Assembly: GCF_041734645.1 (NCBI RefSeq)
Contig: NZ_CP162010.1
Coordinates: 1,426,001-1,490,000 of the forward strand
Length of the DNA: 64,000 nt
DNA from: Rodentibacter sp901420285
GTDB lineage: Bacteria > Pseudomonadota > Gammaproteobacteria > Enterobacterales > Pasteurellaceae
Reading direction: 5' to 3'
A model generated the notes under the pieces. That model saw only the letters and a list, made by a program, of their open reading frames with translations. It was not told where the DNA came from and ran no database searches. The translations under genes were made by a program, and so were the position numbers. Shown piece after piece: positions 35,778 to 44,383 of the stretch. The first letter of the stretch is position 1. Every line of letters begins with the position of its first letter.

Positions 35778-35803
35778 TGATTCCTCATAAAAGAAAAGTC
35801 CTC

Positions 35804-35832
35804 ATAAAAAAGAGGCGCAGTCTGCGCCTCTT
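35804..35832 (-). terminator. Rho-independent terminator of the phosphohexomutase gene
   Basis: AGAGGCGCAG (35812-35821) pairs with CTGCGCCTCT (35823-35832); on the reverse strand it continues into TTTTTTATG. It lies about 20 bp after the mutase stop. Confidence 0.8.
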
Positions 35833-35852
35833 CCGCTTAAACAAATATGTTC

Positions 35853-37511
35853 TTAACAATCTTGTTTACCAAATTCGGCTTGACGAAGAATATTGCGTAC
35901 GGCTTCGTCAAATGCAGCAAGCACTTGTTCGGCATGTTTCGGATCGCTACCGCGGGCGTCGAGGTAGAACTTGATTTTCGGTTCCGTACCGGACGGACGG
36001 GCGATGAGACGACTACCATTTTCCAGCACGAACACCAGAATGTCACTTTGGCGATCAGTTTTGGTGTGATCGATAAATTGCGCCACATTCACACCGCCGA
36101 TTACACTAGGCGGATTATTGCGAAATGCGCTCATTAATTTGCCAATTTCAGACAGATCGCTTACGCGAATAGAAATTTGTCCACTTACATAAGCGCCGAA
36201 TTCTTTGGTGAATTCCGCCGCGTAATCCGCTAGGGTTTTGCCTTGTTTTTTCAGATTACGGACTAAATCCAAGAACATGATGGCGGCGGAAATGCCATCT
36301 TTGTCGCGCACTTTATCCGGGTCCACCAAATAACCGAGGGCTTCTTCAAAGCCGAATAACAAGCCTTGCACTTTACCGATATATTTAAACCCGGTGAGCG
36401 TTTCTTGTGATTCAAAACCATAGCGTTTGGCAATTTCCGCCAGCGCAGGCGAGGAAACTAAGGAGCAAGCGAATATGCCTTTTTTGCCTTGTACATGATA
36501 TTGTTTTGCCAAATACCAGCCTAAGAAACAACCAACCACATTGCCGTGCAGCGGTTTCCAGTTGCCTTGCGCATCAGGCACGGCCACCGCCAGTCGATCG
36601 GCGTCGGGATCATTCGCAATAATAAATTCGGCGTTGTTTTCTTTTGCTATTTTAATCGCCAAATCCAACGCGCCTTTTTCTTCCGGATTCGGGAAGTTGA
36701 CGGTCGGGAACGTACCGTCCGGCCATACTTGTTCGGCAACAATATGCGGTTGCGGCAATCCCGCTTTTGCCAAGGTTTTGCTCAACACTTCGTAACCCAC
36801 GCCATGCATGGCGGTATAAACATAGTTAATATTTGCTTGTGGCTCTTTGGCGAGAGAGGCGGTTTTTGCAATATAGGCATCCACCACGGCGTCGTCTAAT
36901 ACCACATATTCCTGACTGCGCGGTAAATCTTTCACGCTACCGGCGGCGACCTTATCAATTAACGCCGCGATTTGTTGATCTGCCGGTGAAACGATTTGCC
37001 CACCGCCGTTCGCTTTGCCTAAATACACTTTGTAACCATTATCTTCCGGTGGGTTATGGCTGGCGGTGACCATCACACCGGCGGTAGTGTCGAAATATTG
37101 AATGGCGTAAGCCAGTACCGGTGTCGGTAATTTGCGCGGTAATAAATAAGCTTTGATACCGGCACCTGCCATAATTTCGGCGGTATCGCGCGCGAACACA
37201 TCGGAGTTTTTACGTCCGTCGTAGCCAATCACAATGGAAGGTTGTTGGTCGTATTCTTTTAAGAACAATGCCAAACCGCCGGCAGCCTGCGCCACCAACA
37301 CACGGTTCATGCCCATGGAACCCGCTTGCAAACGACCGCGCAAACCGGCGGTACCGAATTGTAAGCGTCCATCAAAACGCGCCTGTAATTCCGTTTCCGC
37401 TGCTTTATCGCCCGCTTTCGCCGCATTTAAAAGTGTGTTTAACTCCGCGCGGGTTTCTGCATCAGGATCTTGATTCAACCAATTTTGAGCTATATTGAAG
37501 AGAGTTGTCAT
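35853..37511 (-). CDS. Phosphohexomutase (phosphoglucomutase/phosphomannomutase family)
   Basis: Moves phosphate between C1 and C6 of hexose phosphates, linking glycolysis to nucleotide sugars and surface glycans. The 552-aa product has the four family domains: an N-terminal FGTAGLRGRL, the phosphoserine loop TASHNPPEDNGYK, the metal loop NDPDADRLAVAV, the sugar loop GFEEALGYL, and the phosphate-binding RPSGTEPKIKFY. The length and order match the YhxB/HI0740 group annotated as phosphomannomutase. Preferred substrate is not clear. It may work with GalE. Confidence 0.9.
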   Translation of the reverse strand: MTTLFNIAQNWLNQDPDAETRAELNTLLNAAKAGDKAAETELQARFDGRLQFGTAGLRGRLQAGSMGMNRVLVAQAAGGLALFLKEYDQQPSIVIGYDGRKNSDVFARDTAEIMAGAGIKAYLLPRKLPTPVLAYAIQYFDTTAGVMVTASHNPPEDNGYKVYLGKANGGGQIVSPADQQIAALIDKVAAGSVKDLPRSQEYVVLDDAVVDAYIAKTASLAKEPQANINYVYTAMHGVGYEVLSKTLAKAGLPQPHIVAEQVWPDGTFPTVNFPNPEEKGALDLAIKIAKENNAEFIIANDPDADRLAVAVPDAQGNWKPLHGNVVGCFLGWYLAKQYHVQGKKGIFACSLVSSPALAEIAKRYGFESQETLTGFKYIGKVQGLLFGFEEALGYLVDPDKVRDKDGISAAIMFLDLVRNLKKQGKTLADYAAEFTKEFGAYVSGQISIRVSDLSEIGKLMSAFRNNPPSVIGGVNVAQFIDHTKTDRQSDILVFVLENGSRLIARPSGTEPKIKFYLDARGSDPKHAEQVLAAFDEAVRNILRQAEFGKQDC

Positions 37512-37699
37512 AGTTCACCTTCCTAAGTTAAAAGACAATTACGAATTGCGGATAGACTAGCGGAAAAACGGTAAAATTTAAACGCCTATTTAGTGAAACT
37601 TTGATCTAAATAACACTTTTCGTACCGCCCATCGCTCATAAAAAACGGCATTCGATTTTCTCGTATGCCGTTTCTTGCAAGCCTTGATTTTACCGGTTC

Positions 37700-37711
37700 C
37701 AATGCGGTGCT
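37700..37711 (+). repeat. CAATGCGGTGCT copy touching the lipoprotein stop codon
   Basis: Exact 12-mer whose last base is the third base of the reverse-strand TGA stop of the next gene. No inverted partner. It fits the family habit of lying at gene ends. Confidence 0.85.
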
Positions 37712-38280
37712 CACAGCAACAGTGCCGAGCCCCATTTGATAATATCAAAGAAGAATTTGTTCTGGTTGGTGGCAATGCCGTCGCCACTTTTCTTCGACGT
37801 ACCATCTTCGTTTTTGCTGTCATCCACCATGCCGTCTTTATATTGGCCTTTCACCACGTCCAAATCGTCGCGCGCTTGGCTGCGAAGAACCTGACAGGTT
37901 TTCGCCTCTAAGGGCTCAATTTCGCCCACTTCAGTGCGGAATTTTTTGAATTGGTAGGTGGCGTAATTCATAGATTTTTCATCTTGTTGAATGATTTTCA
38001 CATAATCTTCGCCGATGATTTTTTCCAACGGATAGAAAAACACATATTGCGAATGGATATAGCTGTCTTCTTTGGCAAAATGTTGTTGTTGAATGCGCGT
38101 TAAATTTGGGTAAATACACTGTTCCGCTTGCTTGCTGGCAATCGCCCAAAGTTTGGCGTCTTTGTCGGAAAGTTGATAATCCGCACCGGCGAATTCGCCG
38201 GGAATCGGCGATTGTGACGCGCCAAAAAGACTACAAGCAGCAAGTAATAAACTCATTGTGAATGTCGCGATATATTTCAT
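37711..38280 (-). CDS. Predicted lipoprotein of unknown function (DUF5358-like)
   Basis: The 189-aa product begins with a lipoprotein signal peptide (MKYIATFTMSLLLAAC; lipobox LLAAC, lipid cysteine C16). The mature part contains AGADYQLSDKDAKLWAIASKQ and YIHSQYVFFYPLEKIIGEDYV, which resemble Pasteurellaceae proteins I associate with DUF5358. Two other cysteines (in EQCIYP and AKTCQVL) could form a disulfide. Function is unknown. The gene is divergent from menB, with about 145 bp between the starts. Confidence 0.75.
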   Translation of the reverse strand: MKYIATFTMSLLLAACSLFGASQSPIPGEFAGADYQLSDKDAKLWAIASKQAEQCIYPNLTRIQQQHFAKEDSYIHSQYVFFYPLEKIIGEDYVKIIQQDEKSMNYATYQFKKFRTEVGEIEPLEAKTCQVLRSQARDDLDVVKGQYKDGMVDDSKNEDGTSKKSGDGIATNQNKFFFDIIKWGSALLL

Positions 38281-38382
38281 TTTAAATCCTTGTTTTTTTC
38301 AAATGGCCGAGATTCTAACAATAAGCGAAAAAGAGATAAAGCGCGAAATGAATTTAGTTTTCCGAATCCACCGAATTTCCGC

Positions 38383-38388
38383 TATAAT
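38383..38388 (+). promoter_or_regulatory. -10 box of a menB promoter
   Basis: A perfect TATAAT 38 bp upstream of the menB start. The -35 region (TTCCGA, spacing 17) is poor, so the promoter may need an activator. Confidence 0.5.
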
Positions 38389-38425
38389 GGCCGCGTTTTT
38401 TTGTCTCAAATTAAAAGGTATTCTC

Positions 38426-39283
38426 ATGCAAAATCCAAAAGATGACGTCCTTTACGCCCCTGTCGAGTGGGTTGATCACAGCGAAGGTTACAGCGACATT
38501 CGTTATCACAAATCCGCCGACGGGATCGCGAAAATCACCATTAATCGTCCGGAAGTGCGTAACGCGTTCCGTCCTCAAACCGTGAAAGAAATGATCACCG
38601 CTTTTGCCGATGCCCGTTTTGACGAAAAAATCGGTGTTATCGTGCTAACCGGTGAAGGCGAAAAAGCGTTCTGTTCCGGCGGTGACCAAAAAGTCCGCGG
38701 CGATTACGGCGGTTACAAAGACGAAAGCGGCGTGCATCATTTAAACGTATTGGATTTCCAACGCGATATTCGCACCTGCCCGAAACCGGTGGTAGCGATG
38801 GTAGCGGGTTACGCTATCGGCGGCGGCCACGTATTACACATGCTTTGCGATTTAACCATTGCGGCGGACAACGCGATTTTCGGTCAAACCGGTCCGAAAG
38901 TGGGTTCATTTGACGGCGGTTGGGGCGCAAGCTATATGGCGCGCTTAGTCGGTCAGAAAAAAGCACGCGAAATTTGGTTTTTATGTCGTCAATATAATGC
39001 GCAAGAAGCCTTAGATATGGGCTTAGTCAATACCGTCGTGCCTTATGCTGATCTTGAAAAAGAAACCGTGCGTTGGTGTCGCGAAATGTTGCGCAACAGT
39101 CCGATTGCGCTCCGTTGCTTAAAAGCCGCATTGAACGCGGATTGCGACGGACAAGCGGGTCTACAAGAATTGGCCGGTAACGCAACCATGTTGTTCTATA
39201 TGACCGAGGAAGGACAAGAAGGCCGCAACGCGTTCAACGAAAAACGTGCGCCGGATTTCAGCAAATTCAGACGTAATCCTTAA
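38426..39283 (+). CDS. menB: DHNA-CoA synthase MenB
   Basis: Crotonase-fold enzyme that closes the naphthoquinone ring, turning o-succinylbenzoyl-CoA into DHNA-CoA. The 285-aa product shows NRPEVRNAFRP, the oxyanion-hole FCSGGDQKVRG, YAIGGGHVLHMLCDLTIA and TGPKVGSFDGGWGASYMARLVG, the MenB-specific stretch. The frame opens at 38258, but ATG 38426 follows AAAAGGTATTCTC and gives the length of E. coli MenB. Start of menB-menC-aroQ, the same order as in H. influenzae. Confidence 0.97.
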   Translation: MQNPKDDVLYAPVEWVDHSEGYSDIRYHKSADGIAKITINRPEVRNAFRPQTVKEMITAFADARFDEKIGVIVLTGEGEKAFCSGGDQKVRGDYGGYKDESGVHHLNVLDFQRDIRTCPKPVVAMVAGYAIGGGHVLHMLCDLTIAADNAIFGQTGPKVGSFDGGWGASYMARLVGQKKAREIWFLCRQYNAQEALDMGLVNTVVPYADLEKETVRWCREMLRNSPIALRCLKAALNADCDGQAGLQELAGNATMLFYMTEEGQEGRNAFNEKRAPDFSKFRRNP

Positions 39284-39375
39284 TTCATATTTCAAAACGC
39301 GGTTAAAAATCTTCAGGAATTTTCGGTACTATGCTAATGCACAAACTCTCCGAATGAAGTATGAGTTCAAGTCAC

Positions 39376-39419
39376 AAAATAGCACTGCATTGGAAGCCGC
39401 TTCAATGCGGTGCTATTTT
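39376..39419. repeat. Inverted-pair CAATGCGGTGCT element between menB and menC
   Basis: AAAATAGCACTGCATTGG faces TTCAATGCGGTGCTATTTT (exact 12-mer at 39403-39414). The left arm has one change (CTGC for CCGC). It could attenuate read-through from menB into menC. Confidence 0.88.
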
Positions 39420-39496
39420 ATGAGGTCATTTCAGCCTTGTGCAACAGCTACGTAATTTCATAAATTTTGACTGCACCTTTATATTGGGAGAAAGCC

Positions 39497-40498
39497 ATGG
39501 CAAACAAATCTTTCAATCTTTATCGCTATTCCATTCCCGTCGATAGCCAGTTCATTCTCGGTGATCGTTTTCTTAAGCGTCGCGAAGGTTTATTAGTGCG
39601 CGTCAGTTGCAGTCGTGACGGCTGGGGAGAAATCGCGCCCTTACCCGGTTTTAGCGAAGAAACGCTCGAGCAAGCACAAGAACAAGCCATCAAATGGCTG
39701 ACAAATTGGCAACAAGCGAGTTGCGACGCGCCACGCGTTCCCTTGGATGGTACTTATCCATCCGTCGCTTTCGGCATCAGTTGCGCGATGGATGAAATGA
39801 AAGGTTATTTAAAAGAAGCGGCAAATTTTAATACAGCACCGCTTTGCTACGGCGATCCTGATGAACTTTATGCCGAACTGGCCGCCATTGAAGGTGAAAA
39901 AGTCGCGAAAATGAAAGTCGGTATGTACGAAGCCAATCGTGACGGTTTAATTGCCGATATGTTTTTAGAAGCCATTCCCGATTTACAATTGCGTTTAGAC
40001 GCCAATCGTCGTTGGGCATTGGAAAAAGCGCTGCAATTTGCGGCTAAAGTGAAGCCCGAACATCGCGCTCGTATTCAATTTTTGGAGGAACCTTGTAAGA
40101 GCACCGCACTGAGCCTGCAATTCGCCGCGCAAACCGGTATTCCCGTGGCGTGGGACGAAACCTTACGCGACCCAAATTTCGATATAGCGACACTGGCAGA
40201 AAATCGTCCGTACTTAGTGGCTATTGTGATTAAACCAACGCTAATCGGTTCTATCGAGCGTTGCGTGGCATTAATTAATCAAGCGCGCGCATTGGGGCTC
40301 AATGCGGTGCTCAGTTCAAGTATTGAAAGCAGCCTCGGTTTAACCCAATTGGCACGCCTGGCGCAACAATACACACCGAATGTGACGCCGGGTTTGGATA
40401 CCCTCGACTTAATGGCGTATCAAGTGCTTCGCCCATGGCCGGGTTCGACTTTGCCATTAATTGATCTTGATTCCGAATTTATCACTAAAATTATCTGA
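39497..40498 (+). CDS. menC: o-Succinylbenzoate synthase MenC
   Basis: Enolase-superfamily dehydratase that turns SHCHC into o-succinylbenzoate. The 333-aa product has the barrel lysine in VAKMKVGMYE, metal ligands in LRLDANRRW, FLEEPCKS and AWDETLRD, and IKPTLIGS with the second catalytic lysine. The frame opens at 39467, but ATG 39497 follows TTGGGAGAAAGCC. An exact CAATGCGGTGCT (40300-40311) is read as NAVL within GLNAVLSSSIESS, a conserved loop, so this copy is compatible with an essential motif. Confidence 0.94.
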   Translation: MANKSFNLYRYSIPVDSQFILGDRFLKRREGLLVRVSCSRDGWGEIAPLPGFSEETLEQAQEQAIKWLTNWQQASCDAPRVPLDGTYPSVAFGISCAMDEMKGYLKEAANFNTAPLCYGDPDELYAELAAIEGEKVAKMKVGMYEANRDGLIADMFLEAIPDLQLRLDANRRWALEKALQFAAKVKPEHRARIQFLEEPCKSTALSLQFAAQTGIPVAWDETLRDPNFDIATLAENRPYLVAIVIKPTLIGSIERCVALINQARALGLNAVLSSSIESSLGLTQLARLAQQYTPNVTPGLDTLDLMAYQVLRPWPGSTLPLIDLDSEFITKII

Positions 40499-40555
40499 TT
40501 CGACCACCGTTTGATTAAAAATCAGTATAATCCTCAAACCTAAAAGGAAGAGAAA

Positions 40556-41014
40556 ATGTCGCAAAAAAACCGAATTTTGCTGCTAAATGGCCCGAATTTA
40601 AATATGTTGGGCGCGCGCGAACCGGCTTATTATGGCAGTTTATCGCTTGCTGCGATTGAATCAAATATGCAAGCGTTGGCGGCGCAAAACAATGTGGAAC
40701 TTGAATGTTTTCAAGCTAATAGCGAAGAAAAATTGATCGATAAAATTCACCAAAGTTTTCAGCAAGTTGATTTTATTTTAATCAATCCGGCCGCTTACAC
40801 TCATACCAGCGTAGCATTGCGCGATGCGTTGTTGGCGGTATCAATTCCATTTGTGGAAATTCACTTGTCCAACATTCATAAACGCGAGCCATTTCGTCAC
40901 CATTCTTATTTTAGCGATGCGGCGCAGGGCGTAATTTGCGGATTAGGCGCCAAGGGCTATGAATTCGGCTTTTTATTTGCATTGGATTATCTTGCGAAAA
41001 AACAAGAAAATTAG
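40556..41014 (+). CDS. aroQ: 3-Dehydroquinate dehydratase, type II
   Basis: Third step of the shikimate pathway, which supplies chorismate for MenF and aromatic amino acids. The 152-aa product has the family signature LLLNGPNLNMLGAREPAYYG with the catalytic tyrosine close behind, FQANSEEKLIDKIH, NPAAYTHTSVALRDAL with the catalytic histidine, and VEIHLSNIHKREPFRHHSY. Ribosome site AAAAGGAAGAGAAA. It follows menC by 57 bp. Confidence 0.96.
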   Translation: MSQKNRILLLNGPNLNMLGAREPAYYGSLSLAAIESNMQALAAQNNVELECFQANSEEKLIDKIHQSFQQVDFILINPAAYTHTSVALRDALLAVSIPFVEIHLSNIHKREPFRHHSYFSDAAQGVICGLGAKGYEFGFLFALDYLAKKQEN

Positions 41015-41096
41015 GTATTTTGCGCCAAATTCATAGAATTTTGTCGCAATTTGGCTAAATTTAAGGTAATCTCTTCCGGCAAAAAAAGTTTCTGAA

Positions 41097-41145
41097 TGAC
41101 CGCATTTTTTCATGCTTTATCGTAATAAAAATGCGGTCAAAAATT
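41097..41145 (+). terminator. Stem-loop with degenerate USS arms between aroQ and accB
   Basis: TGACCGCATTTTT (41097-41109) pairs with AAAAATGCGGTCA (41127-41139) around a 17-nt loop. The arms carry the ATGCGGTCA variant of the uptake word. It separates aroQ from accBC. Confidence 0.65.
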
Positions 41146-41168
41146 TCATTATTTTTTAGGAAAAACGT

Positions 41169-41633
41169 ATGGACATTCGTAAAATTAAAAAACTCATCGA
41201 GTTAGTTGAAGAATCCGGCATTACCGAATTAGAAGTGCAAGAAGAAGAAGGCACGGTGCGTATTAGCCGCGCCGCACCTACGACGCTACCGGCTGCGGTT
41301 CAATACGCCGCACCGGTTGCCGCGCCGGCACCAACTGCCACACCTGCACCCGCCATGCCGGCGGCGCCGACTCCGACTCCTGCAACAGATGAATTATCCG
41401 GTCATCTCGTTCGTTCTCCGATGGTGGGAACTTTCTACCGTAGCCCAAGCCCTGAAGCCAAAGCCTTCGTTGAAGTGGGACAAAGCGTAAAAGTCGGCGA
41501 CGCTCTTTGCATTGTCGAAGCGATGAAAATGATGAACCGCATTGAAGCGGACAAAGCCGGCGTCGTGAAAGCCATTCTGATCAACGACGGAGAACCGGTT
41601 GAATTTGACGAACCGTTAATCGTTATCGAATAA
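41169..41633 (+). CDS. accB: Biotin carboxyl carrier protein of acetyl-CoA carboxylase
   Basis: Carries the biotin that shuttles CO2 from AccC to AccAD in malonyl-CoA synthesis. The 154-aa product has a helical N-terminus (DIRKIKKLIELVEESGITE), a flexible Ala/Pro/Thr linker at about residues 36-74 and the C-terminal biotinyl domain; K120 in EAMKMMN is the biotinylated lysine. Strong TTTAGGAAAAACGT ribosome site. accC follows, the standard pair. Confidence 0.97.
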   Translation: MDIRKIKKLIELVEESGITELEVQEEEGTVRISRAAPTTLPAAVQYAAPVAAPAPTATPAPAMPAAPTPTPATDELSGHLVRSPMVGTFYRSPSPEAKAFVEVGQSVKVGDALCIVEAMKMMNRIEADKAGVVKAILINDGEPVEFDEPLIVIE

Positions 41634-41648
41634 TCCTATCAATTATCT

Positions 41649-41676
41649 AAAATGGCGGCTTTCCCGCCATTTTTTA
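41649..41676 (+). terminator. Hairpin between accB and accC
   Basis: AATGGCGG (41651-41658) and CCGCCATT (41664-41671) with a 5-nt loop and a TTTTT tail look like an intrinsic terminator. Its place inside accBC suggests partial read-through, so that accB is made in excess over accC. Confidence 0.65.
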
Positions 41677-41692
41677 ACAAGCGGAATTTCTT

Positions 41693-43039
41693 ATGTTAGA
41701 AAAAGTTGTTATCGCCAATCGCGGTGAAATCGCACTGCGAATTTTGCGCGCCTGCAAAGAATTAGGCATTAAAACCGTTGCGGTACATTCCACCGCAGAC
41801 CGTGAATTGAAACACGTTCTACTTGCCGATGAAACCGTATGTATCGGTCCTGCACAGTCATCCAAAAGTTATTTAAATATTCCGGCAATTATTGCCGCAG
41901 CCGAAGTGACCGGCGCTGACGCCATCCATCCGGGCTACGGTTTCCTTTCCGAAAACGCTAACTTCGCCGAACAAGTAGAAAGTTCCGGTTTTATTTTTAT
42001 CGGCCCAACCGCCGATGTGATCCGTTTAATGGGCGACAAGGTATCCGCCATTAACGCCATGAAAAAAGCCGGTGTGCCTTGTGTGCCGGGTTCCGACGGT
42101 CCGTTAAGTTCCGATATTAGCAAAAACAAAGAAATCGCCAAACGTATCGGCTACCCGATCATTATTAAAGCCTCTGGTGGTGGTGGTGGTCGCGGTATGC
42201 GCGTGGTGCGTAGCGAAGATGCCTTGGAAGAATCCATCGCGATGACCAAAGCAGAAGCCAAAGCCGCATTTAATAACGACATGGTTTACATGGAAAAATA
42301 TTTGGAAAATCCACGCCATGTAGAAATTCAAGTGTTAGCCGATACTCATGGTAATGCCGTGTATCTTGCCGAGCGTGATTGTTCCATGCAGCGTCGCCAC
42401 CAAAAAGTGGTGGAAGAAGCGCCTGCGCCGGGCATCAGTGAGGAAGTGCGTCGCGACATCGGCTCCCGCTGTGCAAAAGCCTGCGTAGAAATTGGTTATC
42501 GCGGTGCAGGTACCTTTGAGTTTTTGTATGAAAACGGCGAATTCTATTTCATTGAAATGAACACCCGTATCCAAGTAGAACATCCGGTGACCGAAATGAT
42601 TACCGGCGTGGATTTGGTGAAAGAACAATTGCGCATCGCTTCCGACTTACCGATTTCCTTTAAACAAGAAGACATTAAAGTGAAAGGGCACGCCATCGAA
42701 TGCCGTATTAACGCGGAAGATCCAAAAACCTTCCTCCCTTCCCCCGGTAAAGTGGCACATTTACACTCCCCGGGCGGCTTGGGCGTGCGTTGGGATTCTC
42801 ACATTTATGCGGGCTACACCGTTCCACCGCATTATGACTCGATGATCGCCAAACTGATTACTTATGGCGATACGCGTGAAGTGGCAATCCGTCGCATGCA
42901 AAACGCATTATCGGAAACCATCATTGACGGCATTAAAACCAACATCCCATTGCATGATCTAATTTTAGCAGACGAGAACTTCCAAAAAGGCGGTACCAAT
43001 ATTCACTATTTGGAGAAAAAATTAGGCATGCACGATTAA
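41693..43039 (+). CDS. accC: Biotin carboxylase subunit of acetyl-CoA carboxylase
   Basis: ATP-grasp enzyme that carboxylates the biotin on AccB with bicarbonate. The 448-aa product starts MLEKVVIANRGEIALRI, has the glycine-rich ATP loop KASGGGGGRGMRVV, YMEKYLENPRHVEIQ, the EFLYENGEFYFIEMNTRIQVEHPVTE-type metal site and RINAEDP. Length is as in E. coli (449 aa). Confidence 0.97.
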   Translation: MLEKVVIANRGEIALRILRACKELGIKTVAVHSTADRELKHVLLADETVCIGPAQSSKSYLNIPAIIAAAEVTGADAIHPGYGFLSENANFAEQVESSGFIFIGPTADVIRLMGDKVSAINAMKKAGVPCVPGSDGPLSSDISKNKEIAKRIGYPIIIKASGGGGGRGMRVVRSEDALEESIAMTKAEAKAAFNNDMVYMEKYLENPRHVEIQVLADTHGNAVYLAERDCSMQRRHQKVVEEAPAPGISEEVRRDIGSRCAKACVEIGYRGAGTFEFLYENGEFYFIEMNTRIQVEHPVTEMITGVDLVKEQLRIASDLPISFKQEDIKVKGHAIECRINAEDPKTFLPSPGKVAHLHSPGGLGVRWDSHIYAGYTVPPHYDSMIAKLITYGDTREVAIRRMQNALSETIIDGIKTNIPLHDLILADENFQKGGTNIHYLEKKLGMHD

Positions 43040-43055
43040 TCATGCTCAAACAGGA

Positions 43056-43134
43056 AAAACGGCTTACCCAAAGTAAGCCGTTTTGTTTTCAATGCGGTGC
43101 CAATCTGCAAAGACGGCGCGTTCAATGCGGTGCT
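43056..43134 (+). terminator. accC terminator followed by two CAATGCGGTGC copies
   Basis: AAAACGGCTTAC (43056-43067) and GTAAGCCGTTTT (43073-43084) form a perfect stem with a TTTTGTTTTC tail. Directly behind the T tail lie CAATGCGGTGCC (43090-43101, one mismatch) and the exact CAATGCGGTGCT (43123-43134) in the same orientation, 33 bp apart. The rest to 43245 shows no gene. Confidence 0.8.
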
Positions 43135-43245
43135 AATTGGAAGGTTCAATTTTCGCCTCAAGAATCTTTACTAAGGCGCATTCAGCTCACCGCAAACGAT
43201 TACAAGCTTAATAAAAGCCAAAAGATAAAATGCACGGAACAAGCC

Positions 43246-44382
43246 TCAAGGCTTCGGGAAAATCGCGCCTAAGCTGATCGCTTTTTGCGCGCCCGTTACT
43301 TCCGGCACATTGCCGGATTGATTGTGCATTCGACGGTAGGCCAACCAAGCAAAGGCAGCCGCTTCCACATAATCCGGATCCAAGCCGAAATCACTCGTCG
43401 TGCTAATTTGCCATGGTGTTAAATGCTCGGCAAGACGTTGCATCATCAATCTATTTTTTACGCCGCCACCACACACCAGCAGGCGTTTGGCCAGTGGCGT
43501 ATCAATGTTTTTCAAGTTGTCAGCAATGGTGCGAACGGTAAACTCCACCAACGTAGCTTGCACGTCTTGCGCTGAAATCGGCAACGAAAGCGCACTTGAT
43601 TGTTCACGCGTTTTTTCGATTTTGGCTTCCAACCAAGACAAATTGAAAAGCTCGCGCCCGCTACTTTTTGGCGCGCTCAGCCGGCAAAAAGGTTCGTCTA
43701 ACAGTTCGCGCAATAATGCTTCGTTCAATTTTCCCATCGCTCCCCAAGCGCCGTTCTTGTCGTAAGAGACGCCTTGATATTTTTCGATCCATTGATCCAA
43801 CAAGGTGTTGCCCGGGCCGGTATCGAACCCCATCACCGGGTGATGCGGAATCAGCAACGAAACATTACTGATGCCGCCAATATTCAACACCGCCGTAGCG
43901 AAATTCGGATCAAAAAATATCGCTTGATGAAAAGCCGGCACCAAGGGCGCGCCTTGTCCGCCGAAAGCCATATCTTTACGCCGAAAATCCCCCACAACGG
44001 TGATACCGGTGCGGGCGGCAAGCAAATTCATATCGCCGATTTGCATGCTAAAGGGAAACTCGCCGTGCGGTGCATGCCATACCGTTTGTCCATGGCAACC
44101 GATAGCACGGATTTGCCCGGCTGAAATTTGATGGGTCTGTAAAAAACGATTTACGCAATCGGCATATAGTAAAGCGAATTGATGATCCAATTCGCCTAAT
44201 TGTTGCAAGGTAGTTATGCCGGAGCGCACCAATGCGGTGCTGTTTTCACGTATCAATTGCGGCATGGGTGTGAAATCCGTTGCAACGCATATTGGTTGCG
44301 ACGAAGCAAAATCCAGTAGTGCCAGATCTACGCCGTCAAGGCTGGTGCCGGACATTATGCCGAGATAATATTCCGTGTGCAT
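43246..44382 (-). CDS. anmK: Anhydro-N-acetylmuramic acid kinase
   Basis: Opens the anhydro ring and phosphorylates anhMurNAc from recycled cell wall, leading to GlcNAc-6-P. The 378-aa product begins MHTEYYLGIMSGTSLDGVDLAL, the family signature, then IGCHGQTVWHAP, GDFRRKDMAFGGQGAPLVP, NIGGISNVSLL, GFDTGPGNTLLD and CGGGVKNRLMMQRL. The copy of the 12-mer at 44230-44241 is read as NSTALVRSG. First of three packed reverse genes with ygfZ upstream by 1 bp. Confidence 0.96.
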   Translation of the reverse strand: MHTEYYLGIMSGTSLDGVDLALLDFASSQPICVATDFTPMPQLIRENSTALVRSGITTLQQLGELDHQFALLYADCVNRFLQTHQISAGQIRAIGCHGQTVWHAPHGEFPFSMQIGDMNLLAARTGITVVGDFRRKDMAFGGQGAPLVPAFHQAIFFDPNFATAVLNIGGISNVSLLIPHHPVMGFDTGPGNTLLDQWIEKYQGVSYDKNGAWGAMGKLNEALLRELLDEPFCRLSAPKSSGRELFNLSWLEAKIEKTREQSSALSLPISAQDVQATLVEFTVRTIADNLKNIDTPLAKRLLVCGGGVKNRLMMQRLAEHLTPWQISTTSDFGLDPDYVEAAAFAWLAYRRMHNQSGNVPEVTGAQKAISLGAIFPKP

Positions 44383-44383
44383 G

